NCBI RefSeq assembly: GCF_014205215.1
Contig: NZ_JACHNC010000001.1
Location: forward strand, 2,919,001 to 2,983,000
Source: Actinoplanes lobatus
GTDB lineage: Bacteria > Actinomycetota > Actinomycetes > Mycobacteriales > Micromonosporaceae
Direction of reading: 5' to 3'
Length of the DNA stretch: 64,000 nucleotides
Shown here: positions 43,176 to 51,036 of the stretch, piece after piece
Position numbering within the stretch: position 1 is the first letter of the stretch
How the letters are laid out: every line of letters starts with the position of its first letter
Position numbers and translations under genes: made by a program
Notes under the pieces: model-generated
Database searches by the model: none
What the model saw: only the letters and a program-made list of their open reading frames with translations
Told to the model about the DNA's origin: nothing

Positions 43176-43840
43176 CCGAGCCCGTGATCGAGCCGGAGGC
43201 CCGTCGGCTCAATGTCTTCCTGGTCGACGACCATGCGATGTTCCGCGCCGGGGTGCGGGCCGAGCTGGGCGTGCACGTCGACGTGGTGGGCGAGGCCAGC
43301 ACGGTGAGCGAGGCGGTCAGCCGGATCTCCGCGGTGCAGCCGGACGTGGTGCTGCTGGACGTGCACATGCCGGACGGCGGCGGCCGGGCGGTTCTGGAGG
43401 CGGTCCGGCGGGCCCATCCGCAGGTCCGGTTCCTGGCGCTGTCGGTGTCGGATGCCGCGGAGGACGTGATCGGCCTGATCCGGGCCGGCGCCCGGGGCTA
43501 TGTGACCAAGACGATCTCGCCGGACGAGCTGGCCGCCGCGGTGCGCCGGGTGGCCGACGGCGACGCGGTCTTCAGCCCGCGGCTGGCCGGCTTCGTGCTG
43601 GACGCCTTCGCCTCCCGTCCGGACGTGCCGGTCGCCGACCCGGAGCTGGACCAGTTGACCAACCGCGAGCGGGAGGTGCTGCGGCTGCTCGCCCGGGGGT
43701 ACGCGTACAAGGAGATCGCCAAGGAGCTGTACATCTCGATCAAGACGGTCGAGACCCACGTCTCCAACGTGTTGCGCAAATTGCAGATGAGCAACCGTTA
43801 CGAATTGTCACGATGGGCGGCCGATCGGCGCCTCGTCTGA
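43172..43840 (+). CDS. NarL/LuxR-family response regulator, partner of the PspC kinase
   Basis: A 222-residue DNA-binding regulator. The receiver domain has the acidic pair in FLVDDHAMFRAG, phospho-acceptor D63 in VVLLDVHMPDGGG and the lysine in YVTKTISPDEL. The LuxR helix-turn-helix is LTNREREVLRLLARGYAYKE with LYISIKTVETHVSNVLRKLQ. All phosphorylation residues are intact. The ATG overlaps the kinase stop (ATGA), so the two are made together. Likely targets are the neighbouring PspC genes, but I see no defined binding site. Confidence 0.92.
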   Translation: MTEPVIEPEARRLNVFLVDDHAMFRAGVRAELGVHVDVVGEASTVSEAVSRISAVQPDVVLLDVHMPDGGGRAVLEAVRRAHPQVRFLALSVSDAAEDVIGLIRAGARGYVTKTISPDELAAAVRRVADGDAVFSPRLAGFVLDAFASRPDVPVADPELDQLTNREREVLRLLARGYAYKEIAKELYISIKTVETHVSNVLRKLQMSNRYELSRWAADRRLV

Positions 43841-43933
43841 TCCCCTCCGGGGCAGCCAGACAAGGAAGCTTCCTGTAAGCTGCGCTGCACGCCGGACCGA
43901 GATCCGGTACGTATGCCCAGCTCAGGCTGGCCG

Positions 43934-43965
43934 AATAGGCATAAACCGTCACTGATGAGCCTATT
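43934..43965 (+). promoter_or_regulatory. Inverted repeat upstream of the oligopeptide importer operon
   Basis: AATAGGC (43934-43940) and GCCTATT (43959-43965), 7-bp arms 18 nt apart, in the relatively AT-rich 243-bp region before the importer. It could be a regulator site or a leader hairpin. Confidence 0.35.
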
Positions 43966-44083
43966 TGCGGACGTAGACGGCGAATATCGGCTTGATAACG
44001 GCCCTCCGGGTTTTCGTGTCTCTGTGTCACAGTGGCTCCTACTCACACAACCCCCCGTGAGCGCCCCTGAAGGAGACACTCCC

Positions 44084-45718
44084 ATGCCTGGGAAACGCCC
44101 GTGGAAGATGGTGGCCGGTGCGGCCGCCATCTCCCTGTTGGTCGCCGGATGTGGAGGTGGCGACTCGGACGACGCGAGCGCCAACTCGAACACCATCGTG
44201 ATCGGCATCTCCGAGCCCGAGCACCTGCTTCCGACGAACGCCACCGACGACAGTGGCTCACAGGTGCTGTCCTCGCTGTTCTACCCGCTGGTCGACTTCA
44301 ACAGCCAGCAGGAGCCGGTCGAGGTCGCCGCGGAGAGCATCACGCCGGACAAGGCCAACCGGGTGTGGACCATCAAGCTCAAGCCGGGCTTCACGTTCCA
44401 CAACGGCGAGCCGGTCACCGCGCAGAACTACATCGACGCGTGGAACTACGGCGCCTACGGGCCGAACGCCCAGACCGGCGGCTACTTCTTCGAGCGCATC
44501 GACGGCTATGCCGAGTTGAACCCGCTGGACCCGGACAAGGACGGTCCGCAGAAGGCCCCCACGCCGAAGACCAACAAGCTCTCCGGCCTGGAGAAGGTCA
44601 ACGACCTGACCTTCACCGTCAAGCTGTCCGCGCCGTTCTCCAGCTTCGAGTCGGTGCTCGGCTACTCGGTCTTCAACCCGCTGCCCAAGGCCGCCTTCTC
44701 CGCGGAGGGTGTGATCGCCGACGGCTTCGAGGACCAGATCATCGGTAACGGGCCCTTCAAGCTCAAGGGCAAGTGGGAGCACGACAACGAGATCGTCGTG
44801 GAGAAGGTCAGCGACTTCAAGGGCCAGGTCCCGAAGATCGACGGCGTCACCTGGAAGATCTACCAGGACGACCAGACCCAGTACGCGGACCTGGTCTCCG
44901 GCAACGTCGACGTGCAGATGAACATCCCGATCGAGGCGCTCTCCAAGGCGTCCGCCGACCTGGGCACCCGCTTCCAGATGAGCGAGAACTCCGGGTTCGA
45001 CTTCATCGGCTTCCCGACGTACGAGCCGGAGTTCTCCAAGCCCGAGGTCCGCAAGGCGATCTCGATGGCGATCAACCGGGAGGAGATCTCCGACCAGATC
45101 TTCCTCGGCTCCCGCATCCCGGCGAAGTCCTTCGTCTCCCCGGTGGTCCGCGGTTACCGCGAGGGCATCTGCGGCGAGGCCTGCGAGTACAGCCCGGCGA
45201 AGGCCCGGAAGCTGTACGAGGAGAATGGCGGCCCCGAGGAAATCAAGATCACCTACAACGTCGACGGTGGTCACAAGGCCTGGGTGGATGCCACCTGCAA
45301 CCAGATCAAGGCCTCGCTGGGTGTGAACTGCACCGGTTCGCCGGAGCCCAAGTTCTCGGTCCTCCAGCAGAAGGCGCGGGCCCACGAGCGGATCGGCCTG
45401 ATCCGTCTCGGCTGGATCATGGACTACCCGCTGATGGAGAACTACCTCGGCCCGCTCTACAGCACCAACGGCTCGTCGAACCACTACGGCTGGTCGAACA
45501 GCCAGTTCGACCAGCTGCTGAAGCAGGGTGCGCAGGCGGCGACGCCGCAGGCCGCGATCAAGAAGTGGCAGCAGGCGGAGGACATCCTCGTCCAGGAGAT
45601 GCCGGTCATCCCGCTGCGCTTCTCGCAGAACGTCTACGGCTATTCGGAGAAGGTTCAGAACGTCGAGATGAACCTCTTCAAGCGGGTCGACCTCTACGAG
45701 ATCGAAACGATCGCCTGA
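44084..45718 (+). CDS. oppA: Oligopeptide ABC transporter substrate-binding lipoprotein (OppA/DppA family)
   Basis: Extracellular peptide-binding protein of 544 residues. The signal peptide ends LLVAGC with lipidated C23. The family-5 domain shows WTIKLKPGFTFHNGEPVTAQ, IIGNGPFKLKGKWEHDNEI and the late motif RLGWIMDYPLMENYLGPLYS typical of OppA. AAGGAGA precedes ATG 44084. It heads an operon with two permeases and two ATPases. It binds di- or oligopeptides by family, but the exact ligand is unknown. A strong hairpin follows the gene, as in the sugar operon. Confidence 0.92.
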   Translation: MPGKRPWKMVAGAAAISLLVAGCGGGDSDDASANSNTIVIGISEPEHLLPTNATDDSGSQVLSSLFYPLVDFNSQQEPVEVAAESITPDKANRVWTIKLKPGFTFHNGEPVTAQNYIDAWNYGAYGPNAQTGGYFFERIDGYAELNPLDPDKDGPQKAPTPKTNKLSGLEKVNDLTFTVKLSAPFSSFESVLGYSVFNPLPKAAFSAEGVIADGFEDQIIGNGPFKLKGKWEHDNEIVVEKVSDFKGQVPKIDGVTWKIYQDDQTQYADLVSGNVDVQMNIPIEALSKASADLGTRFQMSENSGFDFIGFPTYEPEFSKPEVRKAISMAINREEISDQIFLGSRIPAKSFVSPVVRGYREGICGEACEYSPAKARKLYEENGGPEEIKITYNVDGGHKAWVDATCNQIKASLGVNCTGSPEPKFSVLQQKARAHERIGLIRLGWIMDYPLMENYLGPLYSTNGSSNHYGWSNSQFDQLLKQGAQAATPQAAIKKWQQAEDILVQEMPVIPLRFSQNVYGYSEKVQNVEMNLFKRVDLYEIETIA

Positions 45719-45735
45719 TCTGACCACACGGCTCT

Positions 45736-45772
45736 GGTGGCGTCACGGAAGACATGCGACCGTGACGCCACC
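45736..45772 (+). terminator. Intra-operon hairpin after oppA
   Basis: A perfect 13-bp stem (45736-45748 with 45760-45772) and an 11-nt loop, no T tract. It probably acts to stabilise or attenuate, so that the binding protein is made in excess of the permeases. Confidence 0.65.
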
Positions 45773-45849
45773 GCTGTGTTGCCCCACTTCATCGTCGTCG
45801 CCGTGCTCACGAGGCCGGCGCTGTGCCGCGGAAGAGGCCAAGAACCGTA

Positions 45850-46776
45850 ATGTTCCGCTACATCGTGCGGCGCTTACTACAGATGATCCTGACGTTCTTC
45901 GGGGCCACCTTCGTAGTCTTCGCGCTGATGTTCGCCAACCAGGACGACCCCATCCAGGCGCTGGCGGGCGAGAAACCGGTGAGCGACAGCCTGCGCGCTG
46001 CGCTCACCGAGCGGTACCACCTGGACGAAGGTTTCCTGACCCAGTACTGGTACTACATGAAAGGCCTGCTCACCGGCGATCTCGGTAAGTCGCTGACCGG
46101 TCGCGACATCTCCGAGATGCTGGTCGACGCGTGGCCGGTCACCATCCGGCTGGCGATCCTGGCCATCCTCATCGCCGCCGCGATCGCCGTCACCACCGGT
46201 GTCTACGCCGGCATCCGGCGGGGCGGCCTCTTCGACAACGGCACCCTGCTGATGACCCTGCTCCTGCTGGCCATGCCGATCGTGGTGCTCGCGCCGCTGG
46301 CCCAGCTGGTGTTCGCGATGGAGTTGCGGTGGTTCCCGGCCACCACGACCAAGGACGCGACACTGTACGAGCTCCTGCTGCCCGCCATCGTGCTGGCCAC
46401 CACGGTCATCGCCACCCAGCTGCGGGTCACCCGGACATCGGTGGTGGAGAACCTGCGGGCCGACTACGTGCGCACCGCCCGGGCCAAGGGCCTGGCCCCG
46501 CGCCGGGTCACCTGGGTGCACGTGCTGCGCAACTCGCTGATCCCGGTGATCACCCTGATCGGTGTCGACCTCGGCGTGCTGATGTCCGGCGCGATCGTCA
46601 CCGAGGAGGTCTTCAACATCCCGGGTGTCGGGTTCAACCTGGCCCGGGGCATCCGTACCGAGGACGGCCCCCTCGTGGTCGGCTTCGTCAGCGTACTGGT
46701 GATCATCTTCTTGATCGTGAACCTCGCCGTCGACCTGCTCTACGCCGCCCTCGACCCGAGGATCCGTTATGAGTGA
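45850..46776 (+). CDS. oppB: Oligopeptide ABC transporter permease OppB
   Basis: First membrane subunit of the peptide importer, 308 residues with six membrane segments. It starts FRYIVRRLLQMILTFFGATF, the standard OppB N terminus. The cytoplasmic EAA loop is RADYVRTARAKGLAPRRVTW, and the C-terminal part has EEVFNIPGVGFNLARGI. ATG 45850 is preferred to an upstream ATG at 45823, since it gives the family-length protein. It overlaps oppC by 8 nt. Confidence 0.93.
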   Translation: MFRYIVRRLLQMILTFFGATFVVFALMFANQDDPIQALAGEKPVSDSLRAALTERYHLDEGFLTQYWYYMKGLLTGDLGKSLTGRDISEMLVDAWPVTIRLAILAILIAAAIAVTTGVYAGIRRGGLFDNGTLLMTLLLLAMPIVVLAPLAQLVFAMELRWFPATTTKDATLYELLLPAIVLATTVIATQLRVTRTSVVENLRADYVRTARAKGLAPRRVTWVHVLRNSLIPVITLIGVDLGVLMSGAIVTEEVFNIPGVGFNLARGIRTEDGPLVVGFVSVLVIIFLIVNLAVDLLYAALDPRIRYE

Positions 46777-47674
46777 CCCCAACCTGATCACCGTGGCCGA
46801 GGCGCCGGACGTCTCCGGAAGGTCACGGAGCCTGGCCGGCGACGCCTGGGCGGACCTGCGGCGCAACAAGATCTTCTGGATCTCCGCGGTGCTGGTCGTG
46901 GTGATCCTGCTGATGGCGTTCCTGCCGTCCCTGTTCACCTCGGCCGACCCCGGCGCCTGCGCGCTGTCGAACAAGCACAAGGGACCGACCGGCAGCGCCA
47001 TCTTCGGGTACGACTTCCAGGGCTGCGACGTCTTCGCCCGGACCATCTACGGCACCCGCGCCTCGATCGAGGTCGGCGTCCTCTCCACCCTGATGGCCGG
47101 CGTGCTCGGCCTGATCTTCGGGCTGTCCGCCGGCTACTTCGGAGGAACCACCGACGCGGTGCTGTCCCGGCTCACCGACATCATGCTGGGCGTGCCGTTC
47201 CTGCTCGGCGCGGTGGTCTTCTCCGGCCGGCTGTCCGGCAGCGAGGACGACGGCGTCTGGGCCGTGACACTCACCCTGGGCGTGCTCACCTGGACGGCGG
47301 CGGCCCGGGTCATGCGGTCCTCGGTGATCGCTGTGAAGAGCCAGGACTACGTGGCGGCCGGCCGGATGCTCGGCGCGAGCCCGGGCCGGCTGATGTTCCG
47401 GCACATCCTGCCCAACTCGATGGCGTCGTTCATCGTGGTGCTGACCATCCTGCTGGGCACCAACATCGCGGCCGAGGCGACGCTCTCCTACCTGGGTGTG
47501 GGCCTCAAGGGCGACGCCGTCAGCTGGGGCCTGCAGATCGCCGAGGCGCAGGACTACGCCCGTATCGCGGCCCACCCGCTGATCTGGCCGTCGGTCTTCC
47601 TCGCCGCCACCGTGCTGGCCTTCATCATGCTGGGCGACGCCATCCGCGACGCCTTCGACCCGAAGTTGCGGTGA
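46769..47674 (+). CDS. oppC: Oligopeptide ABC transporter permease OppC
   Basis: Second membrane subunit, 301 residues. It has the OppC-type N-terminal extension before the first helix (NKIFWISAVLVVVILLMAFL) and a periplasmic loop containing YDFQGCDVFARTIYGTRASI. The EAA loop is SQDYVAAGRMLGASPGRLMF, and the C terminus WPSVFLAATVLAFIMLGDAI leads to DAFDPKLR. The stop codon is followed after 5 nt by repeat element B copy 2, which leads into oppD. Confidence 0.93.
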   Translation: MSDPNLITVAEAPDVSGRSRSLAGDAWADLRRNKIFWISAVLVVVILLMAFLPSLFTSADPGACALSNKHKGPTGSAIFGYDFQGCDVFARTIYGTRASIEVGVLSTLMAGVLGLIFGLSAGYFGGTTDAVLSRLTDIMLGVPFLLGAVVFSGRLSGSEDDGVWAVTLTLGVLTWTAAARVMRSSVIAVKSQDYVAAGRMLGASPGRLMFRHILPNSMASFIVVLTILLGTNIAAEATLSYLGVGLKGDAVSWGLQIAEAQDYARIAAHPLIWPSVFLAATVLAFIMLGDAIRDAFDPKLR

Positions 47675-47679
47675 CAGTC

Positions 47680-47760
47680 ATGAGCGAGCTTGCGAGCGAA
47701 TCATTCAGCTCAGTTATCAAGTCATGCCGGCGCCGGAGCGAAGCGGAGGTGACGGCATGA
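47680..47760 (+). repeat. Repeat element B, copy 2: 26-codon mini-ORF carrying the oppD ribosome site
   Basis: An 81-nt element encoding M-S-E-L-A-S-E-S, ten variable residues, then R-S-E-A-E-V-T-A and stop. Its TGA overlaps the oppD ATG (ATGA). GGAGGTG at 47745-47751 lies inside it and is the oppD Shine-Dalgarno. It has the same length as copy 1 (40379-40459, opposite strand), with identical outer arms and a divergent centre. It contains the 15-mer shared with element A (47734-47748, reverse orientation). Confidence 0.85.
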
Positions 47761-48788
47761 CCGACATCAAGGCGACCATGGACGCCCTGCCCGGAGTCGA
47801 TCACCGGGCGCCCCTGCTCCAGATCGACGACCTGCACGTCGAGTTCCGGACCCGGGACGGCGTGGCCAAGGCGGTGAACGGGGCGAGTTTCTGGCTGTCT
47901 CCCGGCGAGACCCTGGCGATCCTGGGCGAGTCCGGCTGCGGCAAGTCGGTGACCGCTCAGGCGATCATGGGCATCCTGGAGAGCCCGCCCGGGCACATCA
48001 CCGCCGGCGAGATCCGCTACCGCGGCGTCGACCTGCTGAAACTGCCCGAGGTGCAGCGTCGCAAGGTCCGCGCCAACCGGATCGCGATGATCTTCCAGGA
48101 CGCGCTGTCCGCGCTGAACCCGGTCTACACGGTCGGCTTCCAGTTGGCTGAGCTGTTCCGGGTGCACCGGGGCATGTCCCGGTCGGACGCCAAGAACCGG
48201 GCCGTCGACCTGCTCGACCAGGTCAAGATCCCGGGCGCGCGGAGCCGGGTGAACGACTACCCGCACCAGTTCTCCGGCGGTATGCGGCAGCGCGTCATGA
48301 TCGCCATGGCGCTGGCGCTCGACCCGGAGGTGCTGATCGCCGACGAGCCCACCACGGCGCTCGACGTGACGGTCCAGGCACAGATCATGGGCCTGCTCGC
48401 GGAGCTCCAGCGGCAGCGCAACATGGGCCTCATCCTGATCACGCACGACATGGGCGTGGTGGCCGACGTCGCCGACCGGATTTCCGTGATGTACGCGGGC
48501 CGGGTCGTCGAGGAGGCGCCGGTCCACGACATCTACGCCCGTCCCGGCCACCCGTACACCCGGGCGCTGCTCGAGTCGATCCCGCGGTTGGACCTGAAGG
48601 GGCATCAGCTCAACGTGATCCGCGGCCTGCCGCCGGCGCTCACCGACATCCCGCGCGGCTGCGCCTTCAACCCCCGATGCCGGTACGCCAAGGACCCCTG
48701 CCGTCAGGATCCGGCGCCCCCGGCGTACGCCATCGCGCCGCACCGTACCGCGCGCTGCCACTTCTTCCGGGAGGTCCTCGGTGAGTGA
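47757..48788 (+). CDS. oppD: Oligopeptide ABC transporter ATP-binding protein OppD
   Basis: First ATPase of the peptide importer, 343 residues. Walker A is GESGCGKSVTAQ, the Q-loop IFQDALSALNPV, the signature FSGGMRQRVMIAMAL and Walker B VLIADEPTTALD. The C-terminal oligopeptide-transporter domain has GCAFNPRCRYAKDPC, a cysteine cluster that in related proteins binds an iron-sulfur centre. ATG 47757 uses the ribosome site provided by element B; an upstream in-frame ATG within the element is a less likely start. It overlaps oppF by 8 nt. Confidence 0.93.
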   Translation: MTDIKATMDALPGVDHRAPLLQIDDLHVEFRTRDGVAKAVNGASFWLSPGETLAILGESGCGKSVTAQAIMGILESPPGHITAGEIRYRGVDLLKLPEVQRRKVRANRIAMIFQDALSALNPVYTVGFQLAELFRVHRGMSRSDAKNRAVDLLDQVKIPGARSRVNDYPHQFSGGMRQRVMIAMALALDPEVLIADEPTTALDVTVQAQIMGLLAELQRQRNMGLILITHDMGVVADVADRISVMYAGRVVEEAPVHDIYARPGHPYTRALLESIPRLDLKGHQLNVIRGLPPALTDIPRGCAFNPRCRYAKDPCRQDPAPPAYAIAPHRTARCHFFREVLGE

Positions 48789-49785
48789 CGTCGTCCTCGA
48801 GACCAAGGGACTGGTCAAGCACTTCCCGATCAGCCAGGGCATCGTGTTCCAGAGCAAGGTGGGCGCGGTCCGCGCGGTCGACGGCGTCGACCTGCAACTG
48901 CGCCGGGGCGAGACGCTCGGTGTGGTGGGCGAGTCCGGCTGCGGCAAGTCCACTCTGGCCAAACTGCTGGTCGGACTGGAGAAGCCGACCTCGGGCTCGA
49001 TCATGGTGCGCGGTCAGGACATGACCCGGCTCTCCGGTTCGACCCTGCGCCGGGCCCGCCGCAACATCCAGATGGTGTTGCAGGACCCGTACACCTCGCT
49101 CAATCCGCGGATGACGGTCGGCGACATCATCGGCGAGCCGTTCGAGATCCACCCCGAGGTGGTGCCGAAGGGCAAGCGGCAGCGGGCCGTGCAGGACCTG
49201 CTCGACACGGTCGGTCTCAACCCCGACCACGTCAACCGGTACCCGCACCAGTTCTCCGGTGGCCAGCGGCAGCGGATCGGCATCGCCCGGGCGCTCGCCC
49301 TGAAACCGGAGATCATCGTCTGCGACGAGCCGGTGTCGGCGCTCGACGTGTCCATCCAGGCCCAGGTGATCAACCTGCTGGACCGGCTCCAGGACGACTT
49401 CGGGTTGTCGTACATCTTCATCGCCCACGACCTGTCGGTGGTTCGGCACATCTCCGACCGGGTCGCCGTCATGTACCTCGGCAAGATCGTCGAGCAGGGG
49501 CATGACGTGGCGATCTACGACCAGCCGACTCACCCGTACACCCAGGCTCTGCTCTCGGCCGTGCCGGTCCCGGACCCGCGCCTGCGCGGAAGGCGCGACC
49601 AGATCGTGCTGGAGGGTGACGTGCCGTCGCCGGCCGATCCGCCGTCCGGCTGCCGTTTCCGGACCCGCTGCTGGAAGGCGCGGGACGTCTGCGGCGAGCA
49701 GGAGCCGTTGTTGCAGATCCGGGAGCGGTCACCGCACCCCAGCGCGTGCCATTTCGCGGAGATCCGGTACGCGGCGAGTCGCTGA
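48781..49785 (+). CDS. oppF: Oligopeptide ABC transporter ATP-binding protein OppF
   Basis: Second ATPase of the peptide importer, 334 residues. Walker A is GESGCGKSTLAKLL, the Q-loop MVLQDPYTSLNPRM, the signature FSGGQRQRIGIARAL and Walker B IIVCDEPVSALD. The C-terminal domain carries GCRFRTRCWKARDVC. GTG 48781 overlaps oppD. OppD and OppF together energise transport. The operon closes with a 21-bp hairpin. Confidence 0.93.
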   Translation: MSDVVLETKGLVKHFPISQGIVFQSKVGAVRAVDGVDLQLRRGETLGVVGESGCGKSTLAKLLVGLEKPTSGSIMVRGQDMTRLSGSTLRRARRNIQMVLQDPYTSLNPRMTVGDIIGEPFEIHPEVVPKGKRQRAVQDLLDTVGLNPDHVNRYPHQFSGGQRQRIGIARALALKPEIIVCDEPVSALDVSIQAQVINLLDRLQDDFGLSYIFIAHDLSVVRHISDRVAVMYLGKIVEQGHDVAIYDQPTHPYTQALLSAVPVPDPRLRGRRDQIVLEGDVPSPADPPSGCRFRTRCWKARDVCGEQEPLLQIRERSPHPSACHFAEIRYAASR

Positions 49786-49790
49786 GTCGT

Positions 49791-49835
49791 ACGGCAGCGG
49801 GCCGGGAGATCACTGATCTCCCGGCCCGCTGCCGT
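49791..49835 (+). terminator. Strong terminator of the oligopeptide operon
   Basis: A perfect 21-bp stem (49791-49811 with 49815-49835) with a 3-nt loop, followed by TTGCTCT. The longest simple stem in the window. Confidence 0.88.
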
Positions 49836-49850
49836 TTGCTCTAGATCATT

Positions 49851-49866
49851 TGGACATATGTGTCCA
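49851..49866 (+). promoter_or_regulatory. Near-perfect 16-bp palindrome upstream of the secreted-protein gene
   Basis: TGGACATATGTGTCCA, 7 of 8 base pairs symmetrical, in an AT-rich stretch (49840-49981) that contrasts with the surrounding GC content. Candidate operator for the gene at 49982. Confidence 0.45.
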
Positions 49867-49904
49867 CCAAAAATCACACTTCCGTGACTAAAAGTACCAG
49901 TTTA

Positions 49905-49936
49905 TCTCCCATGACTTTTATGTCCGATATGGGAGA
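49905..49936 (+). promoter_or_regulatory. Inverted repeat in the leader of the secreted-protein gene
   Basis: TCTCCCAT (49905-49912) and ATGGGAGA (49929-49936), 8-bp perfect arms 16 nt apart, 46 nt before the ATG. Could be an operator or an mRNA hairpin. Confidence 0.4.
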
Positions 49937-49981
49937 GTTTGGGCACAACGAACCGAACTCATCGGAAGTGAGGAAAACGGT

Positions 49982-50443
49982 ATGAACAAGGTGCTCCGGA
50001 CTCTGACGATGGCCGGTCTCGGCCTGGTGGCCGGGCTCGCTGCCAGCGCGCCGGCGCTGGCGGTCGACGGTGGCGACAAGGCGCCGGCCAAGCCCTCGAC
50101 CAGCAAGGTCCAGAAGCACTACCCGTACTTCGGCGACGAGGTGGTCGGCTACTTCCGCACGCTGCGTGGCTGCGAGCGGGCCGGCTGGATCGGCGAGGTC
50201 CGCGGCTACTGGGACGACTACGACTGTGACCTGGTGCGCGTCGGCTACCGCTTCGGCGGCGCCTGGGCGCTCGAGGTCGACCGTAACGACTGGAACTGGG
50301 GCCGGCCCGGTTTCCGCGACTACTACCGCGGCTACCAGAGCCGTTACGGCGCCGACGGTTTCCTCGGTTACGGTCCGCGCTTCGGCGGCTGGGTCAACGG
50401 CCCGATCGGGAACAGCCCGTTCGGTGTCGGCGGGGTTTACTGA
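49982..50443 (+). CDS. Small secreted aromatic- and glycine-rich protein, unknown function
   Basis: A 153-residue protein with a clear Sec signal peptide (TLTMAGLGLVAGLAASAPALA, cleavage near residue 28). The mature part is rich in tyrosine, tryptophan, glycine and arginine, with two cysteines (RGCERAGW and DDYDCDLVRVGYRF) that could form a disulfide. A C-terminal low-complexity part includes DYYRGYQSRYGADGFLGYGP. No enzymatic motif is visible. GAGGAAAA lies before the ATG. It stands alone between two strong terminators, with two inverted repeats upstream, so it is probably separately and specifically regulated. The family is not recognised. Confidence 0.75.
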   Translation: MNKVLRTLTMAGLGLVAGLAASAPALAVDGGDKAPAKPSTSKVQKHYPYFGDEVVGYFRTLRGCERAGWIGEVRGYWDDYDCDLVRVGYRFGGAWALEVDRNDWNWGRPGFRDYYRGYQSRYGADGFLGYGPRFGGWVNGPIGNSPFGVGGVY

Positions 50444-50466
50444 CCGCGGGTAGTCCACAGATTCCA

Positions 50467-50500
50467 ACCGCAGCCGGACCGATCTCGGTCCGGCTGCGGT
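50467..50500. terminator. Bidirectional terminator between the secreted-protein gene and aroQ
   Basis: A perfect 15-bp stem (50467-50481 with 50486-50500) and 4-nt loop, followed by ATTTT on the plus strand. Lies between two convergent genes. Confidence 0.88.
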
Positions 50501-50510
50501 ATTTTCCGGG

Positions 50511-50801
50511 TCAGAGGGGCCCGCGGCCGGAGCGCAGCAGCAGCAGCGCGACCTGCGTGCCGTCCGGGCCCAGCGCGTTGCGGAAGTGCTCGATGATCTC
50601 CCGCTCCCGGGCCAGCACCAGGCGGGTGCCGCCGCTGGCCATCCGGGTCTTGCCGACCTCCTGGGAGAGGCCGGCACGCTCCAGCCAGAGATCGATGATC
50701 GTCTGATCGATCTCGTTGATGCGTTCGCGCATGGCGCGGATCTTCGCGGCGGCCGCCTCTTCGCCCGCGCCGGTCGTCTGGTCCATCACGTCGGCGGTCA
50801 T
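50511..50801 (-). CDS. aroQ: Chorismate mutase, AroQ class
   Basis: Converts chorismate to prephenate for phenylalanine and tyrosine synthesis. The 96-residue, all-helical protein has IRAMRERINEIDQTIIDLWL, the AroQ N-terminal helix with catalytic arginine. GKTRMASGGTRLVLAREREI follows, then a C-terminal helix ending LLLRSGRGPL. M. tuberculosis Rv0948c has the same short form and the same neighbour (uvrD1), where activity depends on complex formation with DAHP synthase; that partnership is inference here. GAGGAGC precedes the ATG. Confidence 0.88.
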   Translation of the reverse strand: MTADVMDQTTGAGEEAAAAKIRAMRERINEIDQTIIDLWLERAGLSQEVGKTRMASGGTRLVLAREREIIEHFRNALGPDGTQVALLLLRSGRGPL

Positions 50802-50848
50802 GTGCTGCTCCTCGGGTGCTGGGGTCCCGGTGGGCCCGGCCCGGACAG

Positions 50849-50884
50849 CATCAAGCCCCGGGCTGGGAAACCCGGGGCTTGATG
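50849..50884 (-). terminator. Hairpin terminator downstream of the 5'-nucleotidase gene
   Basis: A perfect 14-bp stem (50849-50862 with 50871-50884) and an 8-nt loop, between the 5'-nucleotidase stop and the aroQ start on the minus strand. A run of seven A (T on the minus strand) lies nearby at 50938-50945. Confidence 0.75.
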
Positions 50885-51036
50885 TAGGTCTGGGGTTCAG
50901 GAGCGACCTACGGCTGCCGGGCCTCCGGTGCCGTAGTAAAAAAATCGCGCCTGCTGGATCACGACCCGAGTATGCCCCCGCCCCGGACGGTCCCGCAAGG
51001 AAACCGCCCGAGTGTTGGGACGAAAGTTTGCGCAGA

